Source of the DNA: Laburnicola sp. R22_1
Lineage: Eukaryota > Ascomycota > Dothideomycetes > Pleosporales > Didymosphaeriaceae
NCBI GenBank assembly: GCA_014281115.1
Contig: JACONQ010000001.1
Span: 1,116,001 to 1,180,000, forward strand
Direction: 5' to 3'
DNA length: 64,000 bases
This document shows positions 63,440 to 64,000 of the stretch, one piece after another (positions within the stretch are counted from its first letter, which is position 1; each line of letters begins with the position of its first letter). The notes beneath the pieces were generated by a model. It ran no database searches, was not told the origin of the DNA, and worked only from the letters and a program-made list of their open reading frames with translations. The position numbers and the translations under genes are program-made.

Positions 63440-64000
63440 GTTTGTAGATCTTCTTTTGATAAGAGACCGCAGGATGGCGGCTTCGGTGGTGATGGTGGGA
63501 AAGCAATAAGGATAGGCTGGGTGAGGTACGAAATGCAGCTCTTTGGCAAGAAAAGAAGACGCAAGAGTATGGAAGATGATGTGTGAATTCTATGTCGTTG
63601 TCACGTTGTCAAACAGGAGGTAGTTGTACATTGAAGCGGTAATGAATTTGTGTTTGTGTAATCTCGGGACATGACCTAACCATAATCTCTAGCCGCTCAC
63701 TATATACTGTAAATCTTGGGAATATTCAAGCCAGTCATGTATCCGACTGGGCCAGAACGGGTAGGACTGTTTGCTAGGCGGTACACGTCTACAGAGGCAA
63801 TCAAATTAAGATCGCGAAATATTCGGCGTGCAAGTATTTGTTCCAGATGTGATGAAACATGACATGCATACAAAATCATTCACATGCACTAATCTATGAG
63901 CAGTCCGACATTCGGATATGCTCTCATCAATTACCTAGGCAAGACGCGAATGTTTCTAACAACGTGACAACGCATGTGAGAGCCGAAGTAGTACGCTAGT
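63440..64000. other. right end of window, noncoding
   Basis: Probable promoter and leader of the minus-strand gene ending at 62852. No other feature recognised. Confidence 0.45.

Noticed and set aside
1..64000. tRNA or rRNA genes
   Set aside because: None recognised by eye on either strand; a covariance-model search could still find a tRNA.

Overview
The window is fungal nuclear DNA, from a filamentous ascomycete (Pezizomycotina) and most likely a Dothideomycete; the class is inference. The host genes at the right end have short introns (46-126 bp, one of about 314 bp) with GT..AG ends and CTAAC/CTGAC-like branch sites. Many transposons carry in-frame stops of the CAG/CAA/CGA to T and TGG to TAG kind, which is the mark of repeat-induced point mutation (RIP).

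Layout. 1-41917 is almost entirely transposons, apart from one copy of a 5.6-kb segment. The elements are pogo/Fot1-like DDE transposons of two transposase types: positions 1-1962, 9377-11512, 17340-22751, 22754-24911, 24914-27039, 27047-29162 and 34493-41915 (type 1), and 1965-3726 and 32701-34490 (type 2). There is also a 3.5-kb two-gene Tc1/mariner element with an intact transposase (29165-32698), a PIF/Harbinger element nested in a pogo element (18510-21808), a long AT-rich fold-back element (11515-17337) split by a RIP-degraded Copia (11567-16717), and a Copia with identical LTRs (35511-40856) nested in the last pogo element. Most neighbours abut with one shared TA between them, so 9375-34492 reads as a chain of elements joined at TA target sites.

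A 5.6-kb segment occurs twice in direct orientation, at 3769-9374 and 41918-47522, on either side of the chain. Each copy has an intact gene for a DUF3176-type membrane protein on the minus strand and a decayed gene on the plus strand.

From 47523 to 64000 the sequence is ordinary gene space: vtc4 (vacuolar polyphosphate polymerase), an unrecognised 174-aa protein, a patatin-like phospholipase, a CinA-C-like amidohydrolase, an unrecognised 144-aa protein, a protein with a RapZ-C-like domain, a second patatin-like protein lacking the nucleophile serine, and a His/Pro-rich protein. Nothing suggests that these form one pathway, though two patatin relatives lie within 7 kb.

Main observations: (1) every pogo-like element has a short motif repeated twice near its ends at a constant 17-18 bp period, but the motif differs from element to element; (2) the mariner element has two convergent genes, each starting just inside a near-identical 196-bp terminal repeat; (3) a Copia with identical LTRs and many stops looks mobilised in trans; (4) the DUF3176 duplicates differ mostly in the predicted ectodomain; (5) one patatin paralogue has GTGTG in place of GxSxG.
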